From the NCBI GenBank assembly GCA_963703855.1, contig CAVPFW010000021.1, positions 62,001 to 126,000 of the forward strand: a DNA stretch of 64,000 nucleotides. Reading direction: 5' to 3'. The DNA comes from AP-15 sp963703855 (GTDB lineage: Bacteria > Pseudomonadota > Alphaproteobacteria > ATCC43930 > CGMCC-115725). Of the stretch, positions 1-8,640 are shown piece after piece; position 1 is the first letter of the stretch, and every line of letters starts with the position of its first letter. The notes beneath the pieces are model-generated. The model was not told where the DNA came from and ran no database searches. It was given only the letters and a program-made list of their open reading frames with translations. Position numbers and translations under genes: made by a program.

Positions 1-172
1 GCCGGAAGAAAAGGCGCGCCCCGCGGCGGAAGAGTTGGCCGGGTACGAAAGCCGCTTCGTCAAAATCGAGCAGGACCTCGCAGTCATCGAATGGATGCTC
101 GGCGTCACCGTCGGCGGGGTTTTATCGCTGTTGGTCAGCGTCGCCTCACTGGTGATCAAGGCTTTCGCCTAA
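1..172 (+). CDS. C-terminal part of a small coiled-coil membrane-anchored protein
   Basis: The reading frame is open from the window edge (first full codon at base 2) and stops with TAA at 170-172, leaving 56 residues. The first half is rich in Glu, Ala and Lys and looks helical. The last 25 residues, starting near the motif EWMLGV, are hydrophobic and form a single C-terminal membrane anchor. The layout resembles the small coiled-coil plus tail-anchor proteins common in alphaproteobacteria, including the broken CCDC90-type gene at 1058-1312. No function can be assigned, and the N-terminus lies outside the window. Confidence 0.5.
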   Translation, partial: PEEKARPAAEELAGYESRFVKIEQDLAVIEWMLGVTVGGVLSLLVSVASLVIKAFA

Positions 173-180
173 ATCGCTGA

Positions 181-996
181 CTATGCGAGCAGCCAGCCGA
201 GCCACTCGCAAATCCCGCGGCCCATCACCCACTCCTGGTCGGCTGGCGACAGCCAGGGCAATTCCTCGGTAAACAAGGTGATCGACTGGCGATAGGTGCA
301 GGGCAGGCGGGTCAGATCGGTTCCCCAGAACATCCGGCGCGGTCCGAAGGCGTCGAACACCCGGCGGACATAGGGGTGCAGGTTATAATAGGGATAATCC
401 TGGCTCGAATAGGCTGGCAAGGCCGAAGCCTTGACCGCGACGTTGGGCAGCCTGGCCAAGCGCAACAACTTTGGCAGATCGTCAAAGGCGGCGTTGTCCT
501 TCGCCCGCAGCAGCGCGAGATGGTCGACGACCAGCCTGAGGCCCGGATGAGCCTCAGCGATGCGGTCGACCTGCGGCAGAAGGCCCGATGGCGAGACCAT
601 GACCGGCAGCCCGGCGCGCTCGGCCTCGTTCCACACCCAGCCCGCGGGATCGTCGAACAAGGCCCGCGCCTCCGCCGTGTTCGAGGTGACCCGCAGCCCG
701 AGCATGCCCGGCTGATCGCGCCAGTCGCCGAGCGGGCGAGGCGCCGCCGGCGGTCGCCCCATCACCGCAAACCGGTCGGGGCGGAGCCGCGCCGCTTCGA
801 GCGCCAGATCGTTGCGGTCGCCCTCCCATGAGGGCGGCACGATCACGACGCGCGCGACCCCGGCGGCGTCCATCTCCTTCAACAGATCGTCCTGCGAGAA
901 GGGCCGCGCCCGGTGCGGCTCGCTGCGCCCCGTGGGCCAGGGCCGTTGCGGCGTATCCGCCGCCCAGATGTGGACCTGTGCGTCGACGATGAACAT
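181..996 (-). CDS. Amidohydrolase family 2 protein (TIM-barrel metal-dependent hydrolase)
   Basis: This 271-residue protein matches the amidohydrolase 2 family, which hydrolyses or decarboxylates lactones and aromatic or dicarboxylic acids in the cytoplasm. The N-terminal metal motif reads DAQVHIW (residues 5-11), so the first of the usual two His ligands is Gln. A central His in VDHLAL and the C-terminal GTDLTR Asp are present. The ATG at 994-996 is preferred because it places the barrel's first strand directly at the N-terminus; an upstream in-frame extension of 31 residues looks like noise. The substrate is unknown. Nearby hydrolase and aldolase genes suggest small-molecule catabolism. Confidence 0.8.
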   Translation of the reverse strand: MFIVDAQVHIWAADTPQRPWPTGRSEPHRARPFSQDDLLKEMDAAGVARVVIVPPSWEGDRNDLALEAARLRPDRFAVMGRPPAAPRPLGDWRDQPGMLGLRVTSNTAEARALFDDPAGWVWNEAERAGLPVMVSPSGLLPQVDRIAEAHPGLRLVVDHLALLRAKDNAAFDDLPKLLRLARLPNVAVKASALPAYSSQDYPYYNLHPYVRRVFDAFGPRRMFWGTDLTRLPCTYRQSITLFTEELPWLSPADQEWVMGRGICEWLGWLLA

Positions 997-1057
997 CAGC
1001 CTACCCTCTCGCCGCGATTGTCTCACCCCTGCGCGAGCACCCCAAAGATGCCGCCGA

Positions 1058-1312
1058 TTAGAGTTTGATGATGCCGGCGAGCACAGCAATCACTGCCGCT
1101 AGCATGACCCCCATGCGGAGGGTGAGCCGAAGCGACAGATTGTCGACCTTTGCTTCAAGCTCGCGCCGCAGCACGTCGAGATCGTATCGGGTCGCTAATT
1201 CAGCCATGATGAACTGTCTCGCGGCTTAGGCGTGCGCCTCGGCCTGATCCTGCGGCACGCCAGCCTCTCGAAGGTGTTTGACGTAGCTGAGCGTGTCGAA
1301 GGCGAACGCCAT
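1058..1312 (-). pseudogene. CCDC90/DUF1640-type coiled-coil membrane protein split by an in-frame stop
   Basis: The ATG at 1310-1312 opens a 28-residue segment starting MAFAFDTLSYV and ending in AEAHA, followed by TAA at 1226-1228. The same frame continues without a shift through AARQFI to MAELATRYDLDVLRREL and a C-terminal membrane helix ending at 1058. The joined protein would be about 84 residues and has the family layout: FDT-type N-terminus, coiled coil, one C-terminal transmembrane helix. The single TAA sits where a Glu codon would be expected, so one base change explains the break. The ATG at 1205-1207 could restart translation and yield a 49-residue coiled-coil plus anchor. Confidence 0.65.
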
Positions 1313-1350
1313 CGAGTCCTTCCAAATGGGTCGCCCTTCGAGATCTTCTA

Positions 1351-1748
1351 TCACGCATCGAGCGAGCGCCTGCCGGGCAAGGCCGGTGGCCCTATCGCGG
1401 TTTGTCTCCGGCGCTCGGCCCAGCCGAGAACGACGAGCACCCGGTGGCACATCGCCGCCCAGGAAAGCGCCGGCCCGTAATGCGGATCGATCCCGATCGC
1501 CTGTTCGAGCAATCCCAGGGCCGCACAAATCCGCTCTTTCATCGTTACCGGATAGAAAATCGCAAGCGCGCAGGTAGAGATCGTAGGCGCCGAGGTCGGT
1601 CGCCGGCTGCGCGGTGGAGCGGGCGCATCTCGGCCGCCTGCAATGCCGGCTCGATCACGCCGGCAACGCTGAGAGCGATTTTGTCCTTAAGCTCGAACAC
1701 GTCTTCGAGCGAGCCGTCGAAGCGGTCCGCCCACAGATGCGTGCCCAA
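1351..1748 (-). pseudogene. Decayed fragment of an adenylate-cyclase/TPR-type protein
   Basis: Two adjacent minus-strand pieces together resemble the TPR half of the large cyclase-TPR proteins of alphaproteobacteria. The first carries GTHLWADRFDGSLEDVF and KIALSVAGVIEPALQAAE; the second carries LLEQAIGIDPHYGPALSWAA. A further trace (GLARQALA) follows in a third frame. In intact relatives these motifs follow one another in this order, separated by about 25 residues. Here they are broken by stops and frame changes, and no cyclase catalytic domain is present upstream. This is a remnant with no likely product. The identification rests on remembered family motifs. Confidence 0.6.
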
Positions 1749-1778
1749 ACCCTCACCCCTCGCCGGCTATTCTTCAGC

Positions 1779-2108
1779 TCATCGCTCGGCCGTCGCGGCC
1801 CTCACAGTTTGAATGACCTCGAAGCCTTCGAACTCCGGGTGGCCGAGATAGAGCGGCCGGTTCGAACCGGCGTCGCGGTGAGCGGCGCGGAACGCCTCCG
1901 AGCGGGTCCATGCTTCGAAATCCTCTTGGCAGCGCCACAAGGTGTGCGACGAATAGAGCACGTGGTCCTCCCGCTCCGGCCCGCGCAGCAGGTGGAAAGC
2001 GATGAAGCCGGAGATCTCGCGCAGATGCGTGTCGCGGGTCGTCCAAACCCGCTCGAAATCCACCTGCGACCCCGGAACGACTTTGAAGCGGTTCATCGCG
2101 ATGAACAT
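1779..2108 (-). CDS. Antibiotic biosynthesis monooxygenase (ABM) domain protein
   Basis: This 109-residue protein starts at the ATG at 2106-2108 (MFIAMNRFKV) and fits the short ferredoxin-like ABM fold. That fold includes HmoB-like haem monooxygenases and small quinol or polyketide oxygenases. Family signs are the opening beta strand, the GFIAFHLLRG strand and the LWRCQEDFEAWTRSEAF helix. A charged-aromatic block of this last type is typical of haem-degrading members, but the haem-binding residues cannot be confirmed by eye. It lies divergent to the metallo-beta-lactamase gene, with about 138 bases between the starts. Substrate unknown. Confidence 0.7.
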   Translation of the reverse strand: MFIAMNRFKVVPGSQVDFERVWTTRDTHLREISGFIAFHLLRGPEREDHVLYSSHTLWRCQEDFEAWTRSEAFRAAHRDAGSNRPLYLGHPEFEGFEVIQTVRAATAER

Positions 2109-2246
2109 GCTAATCTCCCAAAGCGGCGATACCCAAAGCAGTGGCGGCGGCGCGCCGCTGCCGGTGGAGCGAGGCGAGCGGCAGGCGGTGGCGCCCGAGC
2201 TCGAGCTCGAGATAGGGGTTCGGGCAGCGATTGCGGAGGCGGGATC

Positions 2247-3122
2247 ATGGAAGTCACGCGGATCGGCGATTTCGAGGTGCGGCGCATCACCGAGTTCGAG
2301 GGGCCGTTCATCGGCCCGCAGGATTTCTTTCCGGACTTCGATGCCGAAGTGCTGCGGGCCAACCCGGATATGACCGGGCCGCGGCTGATCGATCCGGCGA
2401 CCGGCAAGCTCGTCTTCAGCTTTCACAGCTTCGTGGTCAAGACCGGGCATCATACGATCCTGATCGATTCCTGCCTCGGCAACGACAAGGAGCGCCCGAC
2501 CAGACCACAATTCCACCGTCTGCACACCCCCTATCTGGCCGATCTCGCCGCCGCCGGGGTCGAGCCCGAAGCCGTCGACTATGTGATGTGCACGCATCTG
2601 CACTGGGATCATGTCGGCTGGAACACCCGGCTCGAAAACGGCCGTTGGGTCCCGACCTTCCCCAATGCGCGCTACATCATGGCGCGGCGCGAGTTCGACC
2701 ATTGGCAGGGGGTGCAGCGGCGCGGCGAGGAGACGCCGCATCGGCTCGCCTTTGAGGACAGCGTCTTGCCGGTGGTGCGCGCCGGGCAGTCGCAGCTGGT
2801 CGACGACGATTTCGCGCTCGAAGACGGGCTGTGGTTCGAGGCAGCGCCGGGGCATACGCCGGGTAATGTCGTGATCCACGCCCGCTCGCGCGACGAGCGC
2901 GCCGTCTTCCTCGGCGATGTGCTGCACCATCAGCTGCAATTGGCAAAACCGGAATGGTCGACCGCAGCCTGCACCAACCGCGAATTGTCGCGGCAGACCC
3001 GCACCCGGCTGATCGAAGAGCATGCCGAGCATGGCACCCGGCTGCTCCCGGCGCATTTCCCGGCGCCGACCGTCGGACGAATCGTCCGCCACGCCAGCGC
3101 CTACCGTTACGCGTTCGAATAA
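2247..3122 (+). CDS. Metallo-beta-lactamase-fold hydrolase
   Basis: This 291-residue protein has the MBL-fold zinc motif HLHWDH (residues 117-122), a later GHTPGN strand with the third His, and GDVLHH carrying the bridging Asp. The size and the SFVVKTGHHTILIDS opening resemble the MBL-fold hydrolases related to lactonases. The ATG at 2247 is chosen because the family's first strand (MEVTRIGDFEVRRI) begins there; the frame is open upstream but has no homologous look. It reads towards the ThDP enzyme with only a palindromic repeat between. It may hydrolyse lactones or thioesters, but the substrate is not predictable. Confidence 0.8.
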   Translation: MEVTRIGDFEVRRITEFEGPFIGPQDFFPDFDAEVLRANPDMTGPRLIDPATGKLVFSFHSFVVKTGHHTILIDSCLGNDKERPTRPQFHRLHTPYLADLAAAGVEPEAVDYVMCTHLHWDHVGWNTRLENGRWVPTFPNARYIMARREFDHWQGVQRRGEETPHRLAFEDSVLPVVRAGQSQLVDDDFALEDGLWFEAAPGHTPGNVVIHARSRDERAVFLGDVLHHQLQLAKPEWSTAACTNRELSRQTRTRLIEEHAEHGTRLLPAHFPAPTVGRIVRHASAYRYAFE

Positions 3123-3132
3123 CGCCGGAGTA

Positions 3133-3224
3133 CCCTCACTCATCATCCCCCTCCCATCCCCTCCCCCCATACGCGGGGGAGGGTTAGGGTGGGGGCCGGG
3201 CGAGCGCAGCAAGGCGGGTGAGGG
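3133..3224. repeat. Dispersed palindromic repeat bounded by CCCTCAC/GTGAGGG
   Basis: This 92-base element begins CCCTCAC and ends GTGAGGG, so its tips are inverted repeats. The core holds CCCTCCCCC facing GGGGGAGGG around a short loop. A related element with the same tips lies at 38875-38942. It sits between the MBL hydrolase and the ThDP enzyme. It is transcribed with them and could fold into a strong hairpin. Confidence 0.7.
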
Positions 3225-3255
3225 CAAATCCGCGCGGAAATTCGAGGAGGAAGCG

Positions 3256-4890
3256 ATGACCAGGATGACGGGGGGCGGGGCATTGGTCGAGATGCTGCGC
3301 CGGCACGGCGTGGATACGATCTTTGCGTTGCCTGGGGTGCAGAACGACGCGCTGTTCGTCGCCTTCTACGACGCCGGCGAGGCGTTGCGCGTGATCCATA
3401 CCCGGCACGAGCAGGGTGCCGCCTATATGGCCTTCGGCTATGCGCGGGCATCAGGCAAGGTCGGGACCTATGCGGTGGTGCCGGGGCCGGGCTTGCTCAA
3501 CACCACGGCGGCGCTCGCCACCGCCTATGCGACCAACGCACCGGTATTGTGCATCAGCGGCCAGGTGCCCTCCGACATGATCGGGCGCGGCTTTGGCCTG
3601 TTGCACGAGATCCCCGACCAGCTCGGCATCCTGCAGCGGCTGACCAAATGGGCGGCGCGCGTCGACCATCCGACCCAGGCCGGAAAGCTCGTCAACGAGG
3701 CGTTCCGGCAATTGCGCGACGGCCGCCCGCGCCCGGTCGGGATCGAGATCCCGCCCGACGTGCTGGCGCTCCACGGCGAAATCGCGCTGCCCGCCGCGGC
3801 AGGCCCGCCGCCGGTCACCGAACCCGATCTCGAGCTGATCGACAGGGCGGCCGCCCTGCTCGCCGCTGCCAAAAAGCCGCTGCTGTTCGTCGGCAGCGGC
3901 GCCGTCGATGCCGGCGAGGAAGTGCTGGCGATCGGTGAAATGCTGCAGATGCCGGTGGTCAGCTTTACCGGCGGCAAGGGCATCCTCAGCGACCGCCACT
4001 ATCTCGCGCAGTCGGCGCTGGCCGGGCACGAGCTATGGCGCGAAGCCGATGTCGTGCTGGCGGTCGGGACCCGCCTGCATCAGCCGCAATTGCGCTGGGG
4101 CGTCGACCGCGACCTGAAGCTCGTCCGCATCGACATCGATCCGGTCGAAATCACCCGCTATTTCAAGCCGGCGCTCGGCATCGTCGCCGACGCCAAAGCA
4201 GCACTCGGCGCCCTCCACCGCGCGCTCGGCCGGCACGCCCCGAAGCGTCCGTCGCGCAAGGACGAGCTCGAAGCGCTGAAATCCGGGACGCTCGCCAAGC
4301 TCGACGAGCGGCTCGGTCCGCAATGCGAATATTTGCGGGCGATCCGCGCCGAATTGCCCGACGAGGGCATCTATGTCGAGGATCTGACCCAAGTCGGCTA
4401 TGTCGGGCGGATGGCGTTCCCGGTCTACCACCCGCGGACCTATATCCACAGCGGCTATCAGGGCACTTTGGGCTTCGGCTTTGCGACCGCGCTGGGCGCC
4501 AAGGTCGGACGCCCCGACCGGCCGGTGGTCTCGGTCTCCGGCGATGGCGGGTTCATGTTCAACGTCCAGGAACTCTCGACCGCGGTCCGGCACGGCATCG
4601 ACATCGTCGCCATCGTCTTTGCCGACGGCGCCTACGGCAATGTCCGCCGCATGCAAAAGGAGGATTACGGCAACCGGCTGATCGGCGTCGATCTCCTGAA
4701 CCCGCAATTCCCGAAAATGGCGGAAAGCTTCGGCGCAGCCGGGGTGCGTACGACGACCCCCGACGGCTTGCGGCGCGAGCTGGCGGCGGCGTTGAAGCGG
4801 CGCGGCACGACCCTGATCGAGGTCGCGGTCGGCGAAATGCCCGACCCCTGGAAGGTGCTGATCCCGCCGCGCATCCGCGGCGTCAGATAA
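3256..4890 (+). CDS. Thiamine-diphosphate-dependent enzyme of the acetolactate synthase/benzoylformate decarboxylase superfamily
   Basis: This 544-residue protein has the three-domain ThDP layout. The N-terminal PYR domain carries the catalytic Glu in HEQGA (Glu52). A central Rossmann-like domain (about 190-330) includes LLFVGSGAV. The C-terminal PP domain has the ThDP motif starting GDGGFMFN (about residue 428) and ending near ADGAYGN. The start ATG at 3256 has a strong ribosome site, GAGGAGG, six bases upstream. Sequence does not tell decarboxylase from carboligase, and it is not a standard IlvB because no ilvN follows. The next gene is an agmatinase-family gene and may belong to the same pathway. 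Confidence 0.8.
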   Translation: MTRMTGGGALVEMLRRHGVDTIFALPGVQNDALFVAFYDAGEALRVIHTRHEQGAAYMAFGYARASGKVGTYAVVPGPGLLNTTAALATAYATNAPVLCISGQVPSDMIGRGFGLLHEIPDQLGILQRLTKWAARVDHPTQAGKLVNEAFRQLRDGRPRPVGIEIPPDVLALHGEIALPAAAGPPPVTEPDLELIDRAAALLAAAKKPLLFVGSGAVDAGEEVLAIGEMLQMPVVSFTGGKGILSDRHYLAQSALAGHELWREADVVLAVGTRLHQPQLRWGVDRDLKLVRIDIDPVEITRYFKPALGIVADAKAALGALHRALGRHAPKRPSRKDELEALKSGTLAKLDERLGPQCEYLRAIRAELPDEGIYVEDLTQVGYVGRMAFPVYHPRTYIHSGYQGTLGFGFATALGAKVGRPDRPVVSVSGDGGFMFNVQELSTAVRHGIDIVAIVFADGAYGNVRRMQKEDYGNRLIGVDLLNPQFPKMAESFGAAGVRTTTPDGLRRELAAALKRRGTTLIEVAVGEMPDPWKVLIPPRIRGVR

Positions 4891-4941
4891 CGGTTAGCAG
4901 CGAGCTTTTCGCCGCGGCAGTAGATTTCTCGTGGCACGGCA

Positions 4942-4989
4942 ACCCCCGTAGCCCTCTCCCCTCGATGGGGAGGGTTGGCTATAGGGGTA
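4942..4989. repeat. Long GC hairpin, possible terminator
   Basis: The arms pair in three blocks: ACCCC with GGGGT, TAGCC with GGCTA, and CTCTCCCC with GGGGAGGG, around a TCGAT loop. It begins 52 bases after the ThDP gene's stop and lies before the agmatinase-like gene. No T-run follows, so factor-independent termination is doubtful. The G/C blocks resemble those of the repeats at 3133 and 38875. Confidence 0.55.
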
Positions 4990-5169
4990 GTGCTGCTCGT
5001 CCGAATCCAGCGCGGACAAAGAGATTCTGGCCGACGCCGACCGCAACGAAGAGCCCCAATCGCAGCGGCATGCAGAGCACGGGAAGCCGCCCCCTTTGTG
5101 TTCAGGCCAATCCGAGGATCAGACAGCTTCCCGGCAGATTTCCGCACCAGCGACGAGGATCACGCTACC

Positions 5170-6232
5170 ATGTTCGACAAGGCCAAGCTCGAGGCACTGC
5201 GCGCCAAATACGAGGGCGCCAAGGAGACCGAGGTTGCGCCCGAGCGGTTCCGCAAACCGCTGTCCCTGGTGTTCGGCGGCGCCTACCGGCGGGCGATGCC
5301 CTATGCCGGGGTGTCGACCCTGCTCGACGAGCCGTATCGGCCGGACGCTGCCCGACCTGCCCGATTTCGGCGGGCTCGACGTGGCGCTGGTCGGCGTGCC
5401 GATGGATCTCGGGGTCACCAATCGCGCCGGCGCCCGGCTGGGACCGCGGGCGGTCCGCGAGGTCGAGCGCATCGGCCCCTACAACCACGCGCTCGAGGTC
5501 ACGCCGCGCGGCGAATGCACTGTCGCCGATATCGGCGACGTGCCGTTGCGCTCGCGCTTCAGCCTCGACGCCTCGATCGAAGACATCGCGGCGTTCTATG
5601 CGCGCATCCATGCGGCCGGGGTGCGGCCGGTCTCGGTCGGCGGCGACCACTCGGTCACCTACCCGATCCTGAAGGCGCTCGGCGCCGAGCGGCCGGTCGG
5701 CCTCGTCCATATCGACGCCCATTGCGACACGATGGGCGAGGTCGACGGGTCGAAGTTCCATCATGGCGGCCCGTTCCGCCAGGCCGTGCTGGCGGGCGCG
5801 CTCGACCCGGAGCGCACGATCCAGATCGGCATCCGCGGGCCGGCCGAGATCCTCTGGGGCTTTTCGTACGAAGCCGGCATGACGGTGCTGCATATCGAGG
5901 ATGTCGACCGGCTCGGCATTTCAGGCGTGATCGAGAAGGCGCGCGCGGTCGTCGGCGACGGGCCGACCTACATCTCGTTCGATGTCGACGGGCTCGACCC
6001 GGCGTTTGCCCCCGGCACCGGCACGCCCGAAGCCGGCGGGCTCACCCCGCGCGAGGCCCGGGCGATCCTGCAGGGTCTCAAAGGCGTCGACGTGATCGGC
6101 GGCGATGTCGTCGAAGTTGCCCCGCAATACGACGCGACCACCAATACCGCGATGGTCGGCGCCCAGATGCTGTTCGAGATCTTTTCGCTCTTGATCCTCG
6201 GCCCGAACTTCAAACGGCGCGCCGGCGCCTGA
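5170..6232 (+). pseudogene. Agmatinase/arginase-family ureohydrolase with a +1 frameshift
   Basis: Ureohydrolases use a di-manganese centre to remove urea from agmatine, arginine or guanidino acids. The gene starts at ATG 5170 (MFDKAKLEALRAKY) and reads in frame to LLDEPYRPD. One extra base near 5347 then shifts the frame, after which DFGGLDVALVGVPMDLG continues to the stop at 6232. All metal motifs follow the break: GGDHS, the DAHCD block, and the SFDVDGLDPA Asp pair. The repaired protein would be about 353 residues, a normal family length. A single inserted base with everything else conserved suggests a sequence error or very recent inactivation. Confidence 0.8.
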
Positions 6233-6290
6233 CCAGGACTGCCGCTCGACCCCGTCATCCCCCGCGAGCCGAAAGCGCGGCCGGCCGCTT

Positions 6291-7088
6291 TTACCCCGCT
6301 GCCGGCGGGAGCTTGCGCAGGAAGCCTGTGCGCTGCGCCGCACCTGCCGCCATGAAGGCCGCATCCTGGCCGCCCAAGACGAAACGCGCGCCCATCCCGA
6401 TGTAGCGCGGCATGATCGTCTCGCTGTAGATCCCGGCCATTCCCGGAAATTTTCCGTGCTTGCGCGCAGCGGCGATCATCGCACCATAGGCGTCGGCCAC
6501 GCGCTCGTTGCCGAAATCCCCGTGGATGCCCATTTCGGCGCACAGATCGTTGGTGCCGATCAGCAACACGTCGACCCCCGGCACCGCGGCGATCTCGTCG
6601 GCATTGGCGATCGCGGTCGGCGTCTCCAGCATGACGATAGTCAGGTTGGCGGCGTTGAGCGCCATCGCCGCCTCGCCCGAACTGGCCGAGCGCAATCCGT
6701 AATGCGGTCCGATACCGCCCATCGAGCGGTGGCCTACGGGCGGGTATTTGAGCCGGCCGACGACCTCGCGCGCTTCCGCCGCGGTGTCGACATGCGGCAT
6801 GACGATGCCAAGCGCGCCATTGTCGAGCGCGCGCGTCGCAATCGCGTATTCGCCGTTCGGCACCCGCGCGATCGGCGCGATGCCGGCGTCGAGTGCGGCG
6901 GTCGAGATCTGGGCGCAGGCCTCGAGCGACATGACGCCGTGCTCCATGTCGAGAAACAGCCAGTCGAAGCCGGCGACCGCCATGGCCTTGGCGATCTCGA
7001 CGCTGCGCGTCATGCGCACCCCGACGCCAAGCGACAACTGGCCTTGCTCGAGCTTTTCGCGGGCGACATTGCGGACGGCGGCGGGCAT
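6291..7088 (-). CDS. HpcH/HpaI-family aldolase
   Basis: This 265-residue protein has the class II pyruvate-aldolase TIM barrel used on 4-hydroxy-2-oxo acids. The metal-binding LFLDMEHGVMS strand, the base-bearing ARVPNGE, and the ligand segments MLETPTAIAN and GVDVLLIGTNDL are all present. Length and order match HpaI/GarL-type enzymes. The ATG at 7086-7088 is the natural start. It is convergent with the agmatinase-like gene and runs in the same direction as frmA, separated by about 230 bases holding a repeat. The physiological substrate is not fixed by sequence. Confidence 0.85.
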   Translation of the reverse strand: MPAAVRNVAREKLEQGQLSLGVGVRMTRSVEIAKAMAVAGFDWLFLDMEHGVMSLEACAQISTAALDAGIAPIARVPNGEYAIATRALDNGALGIVMPHVDTAAEAREVVGRLKYPPVGHRSMGGIGPHYGLRSASSGEAAMALNAANLTIVMLETPTAIANADEIAAVPGVDVLLIGTNDLCAEMGIHGDFGNERVADAYGAMIAAARKHGKFPGMAGIYSETIMPRYIGMGARFVLGGQDAAFMAAGAAQRTGFLRKLPPAAG

Positions 7089-7160
7089 GGGCGTGTCTCC
7101 CCTATATCAATATGACATGGCGGCCGAGCGGGAAGGTGCGCATTCGTCATCCCTCTTTTC

Positions 7161-7220
7161 GTCATCCCGGCGCAGGCCGGGACCCGCGGCCGTGGGCACC
7201 GGCCTTCGCCGGTGTGGCGG
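7161..7220. repeat. Tandem hairpins of the GTCATCCCGG-type dispersed repeat
   Basis: Two inverted repeats lie back to back: TCCCGGC facing GCCGGGA, then CACCGGC facing GCCGGTG around a TTCG loop. GTCATCCCGGCGCAGGCCGG is a common form of alphaproteobacterial interspersed palindromes. It lies just downstream of frmA's stop, so it may end or protect that transcript. Confidence 0.55.
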
Positions 7221-7317
7221 TAAGCGTAGGCGTATTTATTAGAAGTAATCGATTACGAGATGGGCCAACTCGTCACAGTTTCGTTTGCCGCACGATATTC
7301 AGCACTGGCGAGGTTGA

Positions 7318-8427
7318 TCAATAAACTACGACGCTGCGGATCGATTCGCCGGAGTGCATCAGGTCGAAACCCTGATTGATGTTGTCGAGGGTCAGCTTGT
7401 GGGTGATCAGGTCGTCGATGTTGATCTTTCCGTCCATGTACCAATCGACGATCTTGGGAACGTCGGTGCGCCCCTTGGCGCCGCCAAAGGCGGTTCCCTT
7501 CCATACCCGGCCGGTGACCAGCTGGAATGGCCGCGTCGCGATCTCCTGGCCGGCGCCGGCAACGCCGATGATGACGCTGACGCCCCAGCCGCGATGGGCG
7601 CATTCGAGCGCCTGCCGCATGATCTGGACATTGCCGATGCACTCGAAGCTGAAATCGGCTCCGCCCTTGGTCAGGTTCACCAGGTAGGGGACGAGTTCGC
7701 CCTCGACCTCCTTGGGGTTGACGAAATGAGTCATCCCGAACTTTTCCGCGAGGGCGCGCCGCTTCGGGTTTAGATCGACGCCGACGATCATGTCGGCGCC
7801 GACCATGCGGCAGCCCTGGACGACATTCAGCCCGATCCCGCCGAGGCCGAAGATCACGACATTGGCGCCGGGGTGGACCTTGGCCGTGTTGATCACAGCG
7901 CCGATCCCGGTGGTGACCCCGCAGCCGATGTAGCACACCTTGTCGAACGGCGCGTCCGCGCGGATCTTGGCGACGGCGATCTCCGGCAGGACTGTAAAGT
8001 TGGAGAAGGTTGAGGTCCCCATATAGTGGAAGAGCTTCTCCCGGCCGAGCGAGAAGCGGCTGGTGCCGTCGGGCATCACCCCCTGGCCCTGGGTCGCGCG
8101 GATCGCCACGCACAGATTGGTCTTGCCCGACAGGCAATACTCGCACTGGCGGCATTCCGGGGTGTAGAGCGGGATCACATGATCCCCCTTGGCGAGGCTC
8201 GTCACCCCGCGCCCGACATCGACGACGATGCCGGCGCCTTCATGGCCGAGGATCGCCGGAAACAGCCCCTCGGGATCGGCCCCCGACAAGGTGAACTCGT
8301 CGGTATGGCAGATCCCGGTCGCCTTGATCTCGACCAAGACCTCCCCGTCCCTTGGACCATCGAGCTGAACCGTCTCTATCGTGAGCGGTTCTCCAGCCTT
8401 GCGAGCGACGGCGGCGCGAGTCTCCAC
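7318..8427 (-). CDS. frmA: S-(hydroxymethyl)glutathione dehydrogenase (class III alcohol dehydrogenase)
   Basis: This enzyme oxidises the formaldehyde-glutathione adduct with NAD+ and is the formaldehyde step downstream of methanol oxidation. The GTG at 8425-8427 gives 369 residues, the usual family length, and begins ETRAAVARKAGEPL as relatives do; an upstream TTG would add four residues. Catalytic zinc ligands are Cys40 (ICHTDE), His62-Glu63 (GHEGAG) and Cys169 (IGCGVTTG). The structural zinc uses Cys92, 95, 98 and 106. The NAD site GLGGIG is at about 194-199. It is divergent from the cytochrome c gene, with about 210 bases between. A formyl-glutathione hydrolase is not in the window. Confidence 0.92.
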   Translation of the reverse strand: METRAAVARKAGEPLTIETVQLDGPRDGEVLVEIKATGICHTDEFTLSGADPEGLFPAILGHEGAGIVVDVGRGVTSLAKGDHVIPLYTPECRQCEYCLSGKTNLCVAIRATQGQGVMPDGTSRFSLGREKLFHYMGTSTFSNFTVLPEIAVAKIRADAPFDKVCYIGCGVTTGIGAVINTAKVHPGANVVIFGLGGIGLNVVQGCRMVGADMIVGVDLNPKRRALAEKFGMTHFVNPKEVEGELVPYLVNLTKGGADFSFECIGNVQIMRQALECAHRGWGVSVIIGVAGAGQEIATRPFQLVTGRVWKGTAFGGAKGRTDVPKIVDWYMDGKINIDDLITHKLTLDNINQGFDLMHSGESIRSVVVY

Positions 8428-8640
8428 AATGGCCCCCAATTTCGCAGTGGACGCGAGAGAAAGGCGGTCAGGCGGCTAGAACCTGCGCGTATCTATCGCA
8501 TTTAATCCCACCCTCGACAAGAGCCGGTGGTTGCCCTGTGCGCAGCGGAGCCTTGTTCGAGCCGAGCTTTCGTGCCGAATATGGACGAATATGAATGACG
8601 GCTGTCGGCGCCGCCGACGCAGAGGCGGTTGGGAGGAAGA

